A stretch of 64,000 nt of DNA. Origin: Vreelandella piezotolerans (GTDB taxonomy: Bacteria; Pseudomonadota; Gammaproteobacteria; Pseudomonadales; Halomonadaceae). This document shows, piece by piece, positions 56,823-64,000 of this stretch. The stretch is taken from positions 124,001 to 188,000 of the forward strand of contig NZ_CP048602.1 of NCBI RefSeq assembly GCF_012427705.1, written 5' to 3'. Each line of letters begins with the position of its first letter. Position 1 is the first letter of the stretch. The translations under genes were made by a program, and so were the position numbers. Below the pieces are notes generated by a model, which did no database searches, had not been told where the DNA came from, and saw nothing but the letters and a program-made list of their open reading frames with translations.

Positions 56823-57626
56823 TCAATCGCTCAACCAGCGCTCCAACTGCGCGCGGGTCAGTTCACCGACGTGCACGTCGAGGGTTCTGCCCGTCGTATC
56901 GAAGAGCACCGTCGTCGGAAGCCCCGGCGCTTGGAAGCGCGCCATCAGCGTCTGCTCGGGGTCGCGCAGCGGGTAACGGAAGCTGAGCGACTGCTCGTCC
57001 AAATAGCGGGCAATGGGCAGCAAGTCCTCGCCCTGATTCACCACGACGACGGTAATGTCGTCGCGCTGGTCCGCCTCTTCTAACAGCGGCATCTCGCGCA
57101 GGCAGGGCGGGCACCAGGTGGCCCACAGATTGACGATGATGCGTTCGCCTTGATGGGTCAGCGACGGCAGCGACACCGCGTTGCCGTCGAGATCGTCTAG
57201 CGTGACATCGGGTAGCGACGTGACGGCAAATGATTGACCCAGCGGTGATAGCGTGACCAGCACCAGCCAAAGGCTGGCGGCGCCTACCGTCATGGCCAGG
57301 CCGCCGATCATCGCCAATAGCCGCGCGCGCAGTGCCCAGACGGTCCAAAGCAAGCCAGCAAGCAGGCCGCCGAGGGCGTGATAGCCCGGCTGCCATACTT
57401 TCAGCGCGTCCAGCGGGGACGGAGCGTAGCTCTCCCAATGGAGGACGACGAACGTCACCCGCGCGCCGACGAGCCAGGCGAGCAACAAGCCGTTGAACCA
57501 GCGGCCATGGGGTCTGGCGGATAGCCCCAGCAGGTAGCGGCTGCTCAGCAGCAGCAGCAGCGCGCAGGCCAGCGCGTAAAGCCGTGGCGTCGAAATCAGC
57601 AGGGGGCCGAGGGCTATGGCATTCAT
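56823..57626 (-). CDS. Membrane-anchored TlpA-like thioredoxin, N-terminal multi-pass membrane domain
   Basis: 267 residues. Residues 1-130 form about four hydrophobic helices in an arrangement reminiscent of prolipoprotein diacylglyceryl transferase-like membrane domains; residues about 140-267 form a periplasmic thioredoxin domain with WATWCPPCLREMPLL, the redox CxxC. This class typically reduces or maintains disulfides in the periplasm. ATG 57626 was chosen; in-frame ATGs at 57632 and 57650 are possible. The fused N-terminus is the unusual part and has no assigned role. Confidence 0.8.
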   Translation of the reverse strand: MNAIALGPLLISTPRLYALACALLLLLSSRYLLGLSARPHGRWFNGLLLAWLVGARVTFVVLHWESYAPSPLDALKVWQPGYHALGGLLAGLLWTVWALRARLLAMIGGLAMTVGAASLWLVLVTLSPLGQSFAVTSLPDVTLDDLDGNAVSLPSLTHQGERIIVNLWATWCPPCLREMPLLEEADQRDDITVVVVNQGEDLLPIARYLDEQSLSFRYPLRDPEQTLMARFQAPGLPTTVLFDTTGRTLDVHVGELTRAQLERWLSD

Positions 57627-57692
57627 CGTCATTCCGGTAAGCAGGTACACTAGGGCACCATACCACGCACGCTACTCACGATGGAGATGTCG

Positions 57693-57941
57693 ATGCCGCA
57701 ATCCTCTTTTGACACCCTGCGCGCTCTGGCCATAGGCAGTCAGGCGCTAGGCCTCGCGCTGATCATTACTCTCGAAACCGTGCTCGGTGACGGTGCCCGC
57801 CCCTGGCAGGGCGCGGTACTGGCCGTCATGGTGGCGTGTGCGCTGCTCATTGCACTGGTGCGCATGTACCGCAACAAGCGCCGACAGAAGCGACTGGCTG
57901 AGCGTTTAGAGGCATCAGAGCCGAAAAACCACGAGCGTTAG
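57693..57941 (+). CDS. Small membrane protein, unknown function
   Basis: 82 residues: two hydrophobic helices (LRALAIGSQALGLALIITLETV and WQGAVLAVMVACALLIALV) with a basic, charged C-terminal tail (RMYRNKRRQKRLAERL). ATG 57693 follows GGAG by six bases; ATGs at 57681 and 57687 lie further upstream. It is divergent from the TlpA-like gene by a short gap. No family recognised. Confidence 0.65.
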   Translation: MPQSSFDTLRALAIGSQALGLALIITLETVLGDGARPWQGAVLAVMVACALLIALVRMYRNKRRQKRLAERLEASEPKNHER

Positions 57942-57961
57942 AAACCGTTGCTTGTGTTTTT
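57924..57961 (+). terminator. Probable terminator of the small membrane protein gene
   Basis: AAAAACCACGAGC (57924-57936) pairs imperfectly with GCTTGTGTTTTT (57950-57961), one bulge and a G-U pair, ending in a T-run. It overlaps the last codons of the gene. Confidence 0.35.
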
Positions 57962-58038
57962 GACGGGACGGTTCCAGATTATGGGTAGCCCTGCGCTGGA
58001 CGGTCAGGGCACTCAATCTACTGGGAGCGACAAATAAT

Positions 58039-59247
58039 ATGATCAATAAGCGCGCACTAGCCATTGCCGTAGCGGCCTCATCACTTGCTTTAACCGGGAT
58101 GGCCCAAGCGGAGGTCAAAGTTGGCTTCTTGGGCGGCTTTACGGGGGGGATCGAGAGTCTGACACCGCCGATCTTTGCTGGGGCCCAGCTGGCGGTCGAA
58201 CAGGTCAACGCGCAGGGCGGTATCTTGGGGGGGCAAACCCTGGCCATGCCTTCGGGCGATACCACCTGTTCCGATGCGTCGGCCGCCTCCAACGCCGCCG
58301 ACCGCATGGTGAACTCCGAGAACGTCACGGCCATCGTTGGGGCGTTATGCACCGGTGCCACGATTGCCGCCGCCAACAACGCCGCGATCCCTGGCGGTGT
58401 GCTGATGGTGTCGCCAGCATCGACCGCGCCTGCGGTATCGGAGCTGGACGACAACGATCTGGTCTTCCGTACCGTGCCGTCGGACGCCTTCCAGGGGGAA
58501 ATGCTGGCCAAGCTGCTGCTGGATAAAGGCATCGACTATGTGGCCGTTACCTTCGTCAACAACGACTATGGACGTGGTCTGTCGGACGCCTTTAGCGCCG
58601 CGTTTACCGCCGGTGGCGGCGAAGTGGCCGAGAACCTCGCCCACGAAGATAACCGGGCCGATTACCGCTCCGAGCTGGGCTCACTCTCCGCCAGCGGTGC
58701 CGATACCCTGGTCGTCTTGGCCTACGCTGACACGTCTGGCCAAACGGTACTGCGTCAAGCCTATGAGAGTGGCATGTTCACCCAGTACGTGGGCGCTGAC
58801 GGGATGGTGGGCGACAGCCTAGTCGAAGCGATCGGTGCCGACGTATTGGATGGCATGATTGCCACTCGCCCCGGCAGCCCAGAGCTACCCGGCACCGAAA
58901 TATTTAACAACGCAGCGACTGAGGCGGATATCGACCCCAGCGCCGTGTTTGCGGCTCAGGCATACGATGCGGCCTTCCTGATTGCGCTAGCCATCGAGCA
59001 GAACGGCAGCGCAGACCGTGAAGGGCTCTCGGAAGCACTGCGCAGCGTATCGAGTGCGCCCGGTGAAGTGATCCTGCCCGGTGAGTGGGAGAAAGCCGTC
59101 GAGCTGATCGCTGCGGGTACGGACATCAACTACGAAGGCGCCTCCGGCTCCCACGAGTTCGATGACAACGGTGATGTACCGGGCGTGGTCGTCGAGATGG
59201 CCGTAGAAAACGGCACCTTTACCAGCAAAGGGCAAGTGGACCTGTAA
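58039..59247 (+). CDS. Branched-chain amino acid-type ABC transporter substrate-binding protein (LivK-like)
   Basis: 402 residues. Signal peptide (MINKRALAIAVAASSLALTGMAQA) followed by a type I periplasmic binding fold: VGFLGGFTGGIESLTPPIFAGAQLAVEQVNAQGGILGG, then MVSPASTAPAVSE and VTFVNNDYGRGL. It is likely to deliver hydrophobic amino acids or a related compound to the membrane permease encoded on the opposite strand downstream (livM, H, F, G). Convergent with livM and sharing the terminator at 59273. The ligand could also be another HAAT-family substrate such as an amide. ATG with GGGAGCG. Confidence 0.88.
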   Translation: MINKRALAIAVAASSLALTGMAQAEVKVGFLGGFTGGIESLTPPIFAGAQLAVEQVNAQGGILGGQTLAMPSGDTTCSDASAASNAADRMVNSENVTAIVGALCTGATIAAANNAAIPGGVLMVSPASTAPAVSELDDNDLVFRTVPSDAFQGEMLAKLLLDKGIDYVAVTFVNNDYGRGLSDAFSAAFTAGGGEVAENLAHEDNRADYRSELGSLSASGADTLVVLAYADTSGQTVLRQAYESGMFTQYVGADGMVGDSLVEAIGADVLDGMIATRPGSPELPGTEIFNNAATEADIDPSAVFAAQAYDAAFLIALAIEQNGSADREGLSEALRSVSSAPGEVILPGEWEKAVELIAAGTDINYEGASGSHEFDDNGDVPGVVVEMAVENGTFTSKGQVDL

Positions 59248-59272
59248 GCCGTTACCATCGCTAGATAGCAAT

Positions 59273-59301
59273 GCGCCCCGCTCATTGAGCGGGGCGCTTT
59301 T
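59273..59301. terminator. Intrinsic terminator between livK-like and livM
   Basis: GCGCCCCGCTC (59273-59283) pairs perfectly with GAGCGGGGCGC (59287-59297) across ATT, followed by TTTT on the + strand. It ends the livK transcript; on the - strand, where livM ends at 59323, the tail is poor. Confidence 0.85.
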
Positions 59302-59322
59302 CGTTGGGCGATGCCTGTGTCA

Positions 59323-60648
59323 TTAGCCGTGGCTTTTGATCTTTTCAGGCAGCAGCCCTTTGGGGGCAAAGCGCAGTACCAGGGTGATCAGCATGCCGAT
59401 CACCAGAACTCGTGCTTGAAGCGCTCGACTGTCCATATTGCTGGGTGCCTCCCAGCCAAAGGCGTTCTCTCCGAGTGCGACGAACAGCTCCATCAAAAAC
59501 AGCGCCAGCGGCTCGGACATGATCCAGATGATGTAGACGGCCACCGCACCAAAAATGGTGCCCAGGTTATTGCCGGGGCCGCCCAGGATGACCATCACCA
59601 GCACCAGAAAGGTGTGGTTCAGCGGTAGGTAGCCCTGCGGATCGAACAGGCTGTTGAACGTGCCCAACATGCCGCCCCCCAGGCCCATCAAAATGCAGCC
59701 CAGCACGAAAATCTCCAGGCGACGCTTGTTGATGTCCTTACCCATGGCCGCCGATGAGACTTCGTTGTCGCGGATCGCGCGAATCATTCGCCCCCAAGGG
59801 GCGTGATAAGCACGGTGCAGCAGGAAGAAAATCACCGCAATGACCACCGCCGTCACCGATAGATAGATGGCGCGGGAGAGGGTAAAGCCGAGTTCGGCAG
59901 GGCCAGGCGTGGGCCAAGGCAGCGGCGAGACCGTGGCCGTGCCGCGGGTCAGCCAGTCGGAGTTTTTCAAAAACGCCTTGATGATCTCGGCAATACCCAG
60001 GGTGGCAATCGCCAAGTAGTCGCTGCGCAGCCCAAGACACACATGGCCGATGAAGTAGCCCACGCCACCGGCCAGCGCGCCCCCGACGATCCAGCCCACC
60101 CAAGGCGGTAGGCCAAATCCGCCCACAAAGCCCGCCTGGGACTGAATTTGGCTGGTGACATCGCGCAACAGACTGATCACGACGAGGTAAAGTACCACCG
60201 CCAGCACTACGGCGATCACGGTGCGCAGCGTTTTGGGCACACCCAAGCGGTCGAGTTTGGTGGCACCGATGACCACGACCGTGGCCGCAAGGCCATAGAG
60301 CAGCACTTGGCCGAGCTCACCCGGCAGCTCGGTACCCCAAAAGGCGTCGTTGACCGGTACGCTAAACAGCATGGCGCAGAAGCCGCCGAGGGCGACGAAG
60401 CCCATCACCCCGGCATTGAACTGCCCGGCGTAGCCCCACTGAATCGTCAGGCCCAAAGCGAGAATGGCGTAACAGGCGGCTTCGACCAGCATGCGGGTGC
60501 TGTAGGCCGCACCCATCAGGGCATACACCGCCAAAACGGCGAGGAGCAGCGCACCAAACAGCACCAGCTCGCGCAGCGGGAAGCGGCGCTGCGGGGTGGC
60601 GTCTTTCGGCGTGTAGGCCGGGTTGCGAGTATTGGTTGGATGGCTCAT
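59323..60648 (-). CDS. livM: LivM-like ABC permease
   Basis: 441 residues, about 10 membrane helices. Family features: YAILALGLTIQWGYAGQFNAGVMGFVALGGF near the start and the cytoplasmic coupling segment AWGRMIRAIRDNEVSSAAMGKDINKRRLEIFVLG-like stretch (residues about 300-330). It pairs with LivH. The ATG overlaps the livH stop by one base (TAATG). An in-frame start 13 codons upstream is unlikely. Confidence 0.92.
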   Translation of the reverse strand: MSHPTNTRNPAYTPKDATPQRRFPLRELVLFGALLLAVLAVYALMGAAYSTRMLVEAACYAILALGLTIQWGYAGQFNAGVMGFVALGGFCAMLFSVPVNDAFWGTELPGELGQVLLYGLAATVVVIGATKLDRLGVPKTLRTVIAVVLAVVLYLVVISLLRDVTSQIQSQAGFVGGFGLPPWVGWIVGGALAGGVGYFIGHVCLGLRSDYLAIATLGIAEIIKAFLKNSDWLTRGTATVSPLPWPTPGPAELGFTLSRAIYLSVTAVVIAVIFFLLHRAYHAPWGRMIRAIRDNEVSSAAMGKDINKRRLEIFVLGCILMGLGGGMLGTFNSLFDPQGYLPLNHTFLVLVMVILGGPGNNLGTIFGAVAVYIIWIMSEPLALFLMELFVALGENAFGWEAPSNMDSRALQARVLVIGMLITLVLRFAPKGLLPEKIKSHG

Positions 60649-61652
60649 TAGATCACCTTGCCTTTGAACAGGCCGGTCGGGCGCCACACCAGGATGGCCA
60701 CCAGAATGAAGAACGGCACCACGATTTTGTATTCAGTGCCCACGAAGGCAAGATTCGACGGCAGCGCCAGCCACTCGGGAAAACTGTCTTGGAAAGGGCG
60801 TATCAACACGTTCCAGTTGAAGACGGCCAAGGTTTCGGCAAAGCCCACCACGAACCCACCGGCAATCGCGCCGTAAGGATGGCCCACTCCGCCGACGATG
60901 GCCGCCGCAAAGATCGGCAGCAGCAGGAAGAAGCTCAGGTCCGGTTTGAAGGTCACGTCCAACGAGAGCAGCGTGCCCGCAATCGCTGCGAGGCCGCCCG
61001 CAATCACCCAGGTGACCGCCACGATGGTATTGGTATTAATGCCCGATGCCTGGGCCAGCTCCGGATTATCCGACATGGCGCGCATGGCTTTGCCTAACCG
61101 TGAACGGTTGAGGAACAGGTGGAGCGCCATCACCGCAACGATGGTGATCACGAACAGATAGATCTGCGGTTCGGTGATCACGATCGGTGCCCGCGCGCCT
61201 TCGAACGGTAGCGCTAAACGAAAGATCTCTTTGCGGTCATCGACATACAGACTCTGTCCGCCGGTACCCGAGAACAAGCGAATCAAGCCCTGTAGCATCA
61301 GTGTGACCCCCAGCGAGCCAATCACCATGACGATGGGCTTTACGCCATGGGCGCGTAGCGGCTTATAGAAGGCCTTATCGATGCCGACGGCGAGTAGGGC
61401 GGTGAGTAGCATCGCCAGGGGCAGCATGATCAGCGCCGTGGGGACGCCAATGCTGGCGCCGACGGCAGGGAAAGCGGTGGTGAGCAGCAGCACCATGAAG
61501 GCACCGAAGGTCATCATGTCGGCATGGGCAAAGTGGGCAAAACGCATGATGCTGAAAATCAGCGTCACGCCAATCGCGCCAATGGCATAAATCGAGCCGG
61601 TGACGCTACCCGCAATCACCACGTTATTAATGAAAAAAGCCAGTTCGTTCAC
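60648..61652 (-). CDS. livH: LivH-like ABC permease
   Basis: 334 residues, about 8 membrane helices, with SGSIYAIGAIGVTLIFSIMRFAHFAHADMMTFGAF-type start and the coupling helix around KAMRAMSDNPELAQASGINTN. The GTG start at 61652 follows GGGGGAGAAA. It forms the permease heterodimer with LivM. Sixteen bases separate it from livF. Confidence 0.92.
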   Translation of the reverse strand: MNELAFFINNVVIAGSVTGSIYAIGAIGVTLIFSIMRFAHFAHADMMTFGAFMVLLLTTAFPAVGASIGVPTALIMLPLAMLLTALLAVGIDKAFYKPLRAHGVKPIVMVIGSLGVTLMLQGLIRLFSGTGGQSLYVDDRKEIFRLALPFEGARAPIVITEPQIYLFVITIVAVMALHLFLNRSRLGKAMRAMSDNPELAQASGINTNTIVAVTWVIAGGLAAIAGTLLSLDVTFKPDLSFFLLLPIFAAAIVGGVGHPYGAIAGGFVVGFAETLAVFNWNVLIRPFQDSFPEWLALPSNLAFVGTEYKIVVPFFILVAILVWRPTGLFKGKVI

Positions 61653-61668
61653 GCGTTTCTCCCCCGGG

Positions 61669-62397
61669 CTAGCCGCCCAAAAAGCTTTTGGCGACATCGG
61701 GGTCGGCCAGCAGAGCCGCCCCGGTATCCGTAAAGCGGTTCTGGCCTGCTGCCAGGACAAAGCCTTTATCGGCAATCGCCAAGGCCTGCTTGGCGTTCTG
61801 CTCGACCATCAAGATGCCCACACCTGCGGCGTTGATCTTCTTCACGCGATCAAAGATCTCATTCATATAGAGTGGCGATAATCCGGCCGTGGGCTCGTCT
61901 AGCAGCAGCAGGCTGGGCTCTGCCATCAGTGCACGACCCATGGCCACCATCTGGCGCTGGCCGCCGGAGAGCTCGCCCGCCGGCTGGTGGCGCTTCTCGA
62001 CCAGCGGCGGGAAGAAGTCGTACACCTGTTCCAGCATGCGCTTGACGTTCTGCGGCTTCAGGTAGGCGCCCATCTCCAGGTTCTCTTTCACCGAGAGGCT
62101 GGGGAAGACGTTTTTCTCCTGGGGGACGAAGCCCATGCCTCGCTCCACGAGTTGGTTGGGCGGTAAATTGTGGATGGGTTGGCCGTTGAGCAGGATTTCG
62201 CCCTGGTTGACGTTCAGAAGCCCAAATACGGCTTTGAGCATGGTGGATTTTCCCGCGCCGTTGGGGCCGACGATGACGCCGACCTCGTCGGCATACAGGG
62301 TCATATCGACCCCGTTCAAAATATTCATACTGCCATAACCGCCGTGCACGTCGCGTGCTTCAAGCAGTGGCTGGGGTGATGCCTGTGTCGATGACAT
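61669..62397 (-). CDS. livF: LivF-like ABC transporter ATP-binding protein
   Basis: 242 residues, one ABC domain: Walker A GPNGAGKST, Q-loop in FVPQEKNVFPSLSV, signature LSGGQRQM, Walker B LLLLDEPTAGLSP and switch His near VEQNAKQAL. It powers the LivHM permease with LivG. A 104-base gap to livG upstream contains a possible CGCGTCT/AGACGCG hairpin, which could uncouple the two. Confidence 0.93.
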   Translation of the reverse strand: MSSTQASPQPLLEARDVHGGYGSMNILNGVDMTLYADEVGVIVGPNGAGKSTMLKAVFGLLNVNQGEILLNGQPIHNLPPNQLVERGMGFVPQEKNVFPSLSVKENLEMGAYLKPQNVKRMLEQVYDFFPPLVEKRHQPAGELSGGQRQMVAMGRALMAEPSLLLLDEPTAGLSPLYMNEIFDRVKKINAAGVGILMVEQNAKQALAIADKGFVLAAGQNRFTDTGAALLADPDVAKSFLGG

Positions 62398-62501
62398 AAA
62401 CGCGTCTCAGCAAGCGTCGCGCTGGGGTCTCCAGACGCGATCATGTTGTTGTAGCCGTGGGTGGGCTATTGGTCGTGACTGTGTGAAGCGTATTGCCGGG
62501 G

Positions 62502-63272
62502 TTAGGCGGCATCCGAGCCGAAGTAGGCCTCGATGACTGCCGGGTCGTTCTGTATCGCTTCGATGTGTCCTTCCACCATGACGCTGCCCTGGGCCAGTAC
62601 GATGACCGGATCGCAGAGCCGCGAAATCATGTCCATGTCGTGCTCGATGACCAGGAAGGTGTAGCCCATCTCACGGTTGAGCCGCTCGATATTGCCCATT
62701 AAATCTCCCAGAAGCGTACGGTTCACCCCCGCGGCGATTTCATCGAGCAGGACGATCTTGGCATCGGTCATCATGGTGCGGCCAAGCTCCAGAAGCTTCT
62801 TCTGTCCGCCGGAGAGATTGCCCGCAAGTTCGTTGCGCACATGGTGCAGGCCGACGAAGTCGATGACCTCCAGCGCGCGGCGGCGCACCTCGGCCTCTTG
62901 CTCGCGCACCAGCGATGGCTTGAACCAAGTATTGAACAGATTTTCACCGGCCTGTCGGGGGGGCACCATCATCAAATTTTCCAGCGCGCTCATCTGGCTG
63001 AACTCGTGGGCAATTTGAAAGGTGCGTAGCAGTCCTTTGTGGAAACGCTGGTCGGCGCTCAAGGTGGTGATGTCTTCGCCATCGAGCAGGATCTGCCCGC
63101 TGTCCGGCGTCAGCGCCCCGGCGATCAGGTTGAAGAGCGTCGATTTACCGGCTCCGTTAGGGCCGATCATGCCGGTGATCGACCCTTTCTCGACTTGGAT
63201 CGAACAGTCGTTGATGACGTGTAGCCCACCGAACGCTTTATTGACGTGTTGTACTTCGATAAGCGGTTGCAT
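62502..63272 (-). CDS. livG: LivG-like ABC transporter ATP-binding protein
   Basis: 256 residues, ABC domain of the HAAT type with Walker A GPNGAGKSTLF, signature LSGGQKKLLELGR and Walker B IVLLDEIAAGVNRTL. The Walker B proline is replaced (DEI instead of DEP), a variant seen in this branch. C-terminal VEGHIEAIQNDPAVIEAYFGSD is the typical LivG ending. First liv gene after the symporter gene in the same direction, with 54 bases between. Confidence 0.93.
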   Translation of the reverse strand: MQPLIEVQHVNKAFGGLHVINDCSIQVEKGSITGMIGPNGAGKSTLFNLIAGALTPDSGQILLDGEDITTLSADQRFHKGLLRTFQIAHEFSQMSALENLMMVPPRQAGENLFNTWFKPSLVREQEAEVRRRALEVIDFVGLHHVRNELAGNLSGGQKKLLELGRTMMTDAKIVLLDEIAAGVNRTLLGDLMGNIERLNREMGYTFLVIEHDMDMISRLCDPVIVLAQGSVMVEGHIEAIQNDPAVIEAYFGSDAA

Positions 63273-63326
63273 GGTGTCCTCGTAAGGCAGGCGGCCTCGT
63301 CACCGCCTGCAGCAGGGATATTGTTA

Positions 63327-64000
63327 TCAAGGTTTAGAGTGGCGCAGACGCTGGGCAAGCGCAAAAGCCGCCACGATGAGCAGTGCGCCGAGCGTTGGAA
63401 TCAGATACCCCTCGATGTGGGGTATCGTACGTAAAAAGACGAACGATACTGCCGCCGGCCCGACGAAACGCACTAAAAAGCGCCAGAAAGCGAACCAGGT
63501 GGCATTGGTGCCGAGCTCTTTCATGACTTCGCTCTGGGTCAGCGCCCAGCCGGCAAACAGGGCGATCAACAGGCCACCCAGCGGCATGAAGATATTGGTC
63601 AGCAGCTCGATGACATCGAAGGCGCTGCGTCCAAACAGCGTATGGAAAATCGTGCCTTCTGCCCAGACGTTGAAGCTGACCACCGTGAGTAGCCCCATGG
63701 CCCAAGCCGCAACGACCATGATGGTGACCGCCTGGGGACGCGTCATGTCGAAGCGCTCGACCAGGAACGCCGCGACCGGCTCGATCAGCGAAATGGAGGA
63801 GCTAATGGCGGCCCCCAATACTAGAATGAAGAACACACCACCGACCAAGGCGCCAAACGGCATCTCGGCAAAGGCCAGCGGCAGCGTCACGAACATCAGC
63901 CCGGGGCCCTGGCCGGTTTCCAGGCCCGCGCCGAACACCAGCGAGAAAATGGCCAGGCCCGCGACCATGGCAACGGCGGTATCGACGAACGCGACGGCAA
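63327..64000 (-). CDS. Sodium:neurotransmitter symporter family protein, 5' end outside window
   Basis: The frame is open past base 64000, so only the C-terminal 224 residues are seen. Several hydrophobic helices (for example LMFVTLPLAFAEMPFGALVGGVFFILVLGAAISSSISLIEP) match the second half of LeuT-fold NSS transporters, which couple sodium to amino acid uptake; SSSISLIEP is typical of the family's sodium-site region. It lies upstream of livG and could be co-transcribed, joining two amino acid uptake systems. Confidence 0.85.
   Translation of the reverse strand, partial: AVAFVDTAVAMVAGLAIFSLVFGAGLETGQGPGLMFVTLPLAFAEMPFGALVGGVFFILVLGAAISSSISLIEPVAAFLVERFDMTRPQAVTIMVVAAWAMGLLTVVSFNVWAEGTIFHTLFGRSAFDVIELLTNIFMPLGGLLIALFAGWALTQSEVMKELGTNATWFAFWRFLVRFVGPAAVSFVFLRTIPHIEGYLIPTLGALLIVAAFALAQRLRHSKP

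Overview
The window looks like chromosomal DNA of a motile, moderately halophilic gammaproteobacterium, most likely Halomonadaceae (Halomonas or a close relative). The reasons are the gammaproteobacterial fabA-fabB, rapA, ssb, nrdJa/nrdJb and flhDC genes, a flagellar cluster mixing enteric and Pseudomonas-type parts, and acidic, fairly GC-rich coding sequence. This is inference from protein resemblance; no rRNA or tRNA lies in the window. I saw no insertion sequence, prophage, CRISPR array or integron, and no gene-free stretch longer than 300 bases.

Region 1 (1-26.4 kb) is one long motility and chemotaxis locus, all on the + strand: the end of an HD-GYP-like gene; a sigma-28 promoter; fliS, fliT, a fliK-like gene and a stand-alone FlhB C-terminal domain; the master regulator flhDC; motAB; cheA, cheW, two receptors, cheR, cheB, a third receptor, cheY, cheZ; then flhB, flhA, an unusually long flhF, a small gene in the flhG position, flhE, fliA and a second stator pair (motCD-like). 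FlhDC (enteric, peritrichous control) together with FlhF (polar-type GTPase) and two stators is an unusual combination.

Region 2 (26.4-43.7 kb) is mixed housekeeping and signalling: a phytochrome-like diguanylate cyclase whose chromophore residues look lost, a secreted protein of unknown function, the split class II ribonucleotide reductase nrdJa/nrdJb preceded by two NrdR-type boxes, a Crp/Fnr regulator, uvrA, an MFS transporter, ssb, a degenerate RmlD-like protein, an acyltransferase, fabAB and a PAS-GGDEF-EAL protein.

Region 3 (43.7-53.7 kb) looks like a light or oxidative stress locus: a MerR regulator of the CarH/LitR type lacking the cobalamin-binding signature, photolyase, a SnoaL-like protein, a short-chain dehydrogenase, a FAD amine-oxidase-like protein, DUF1365, a cyclopropane fatty acid synthase family enzyme and a DUF2878 membrane protein, all on the - strand with short gaps or overlaps. 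A second FAD enzyme and an epimerase sit upstream. GTACA-type repeats occur in both promoter regions.

Region 4 (53.7-64 kb) has rapA, a membrane-anchored TlpA-like thioredoxin, a small membrane protein, a branched-chain amino acid-type binding protein convergent with its likely livGFHM transporter genes, and the end of a sodium:neurotransmitter symporter family gene that runs off the window.
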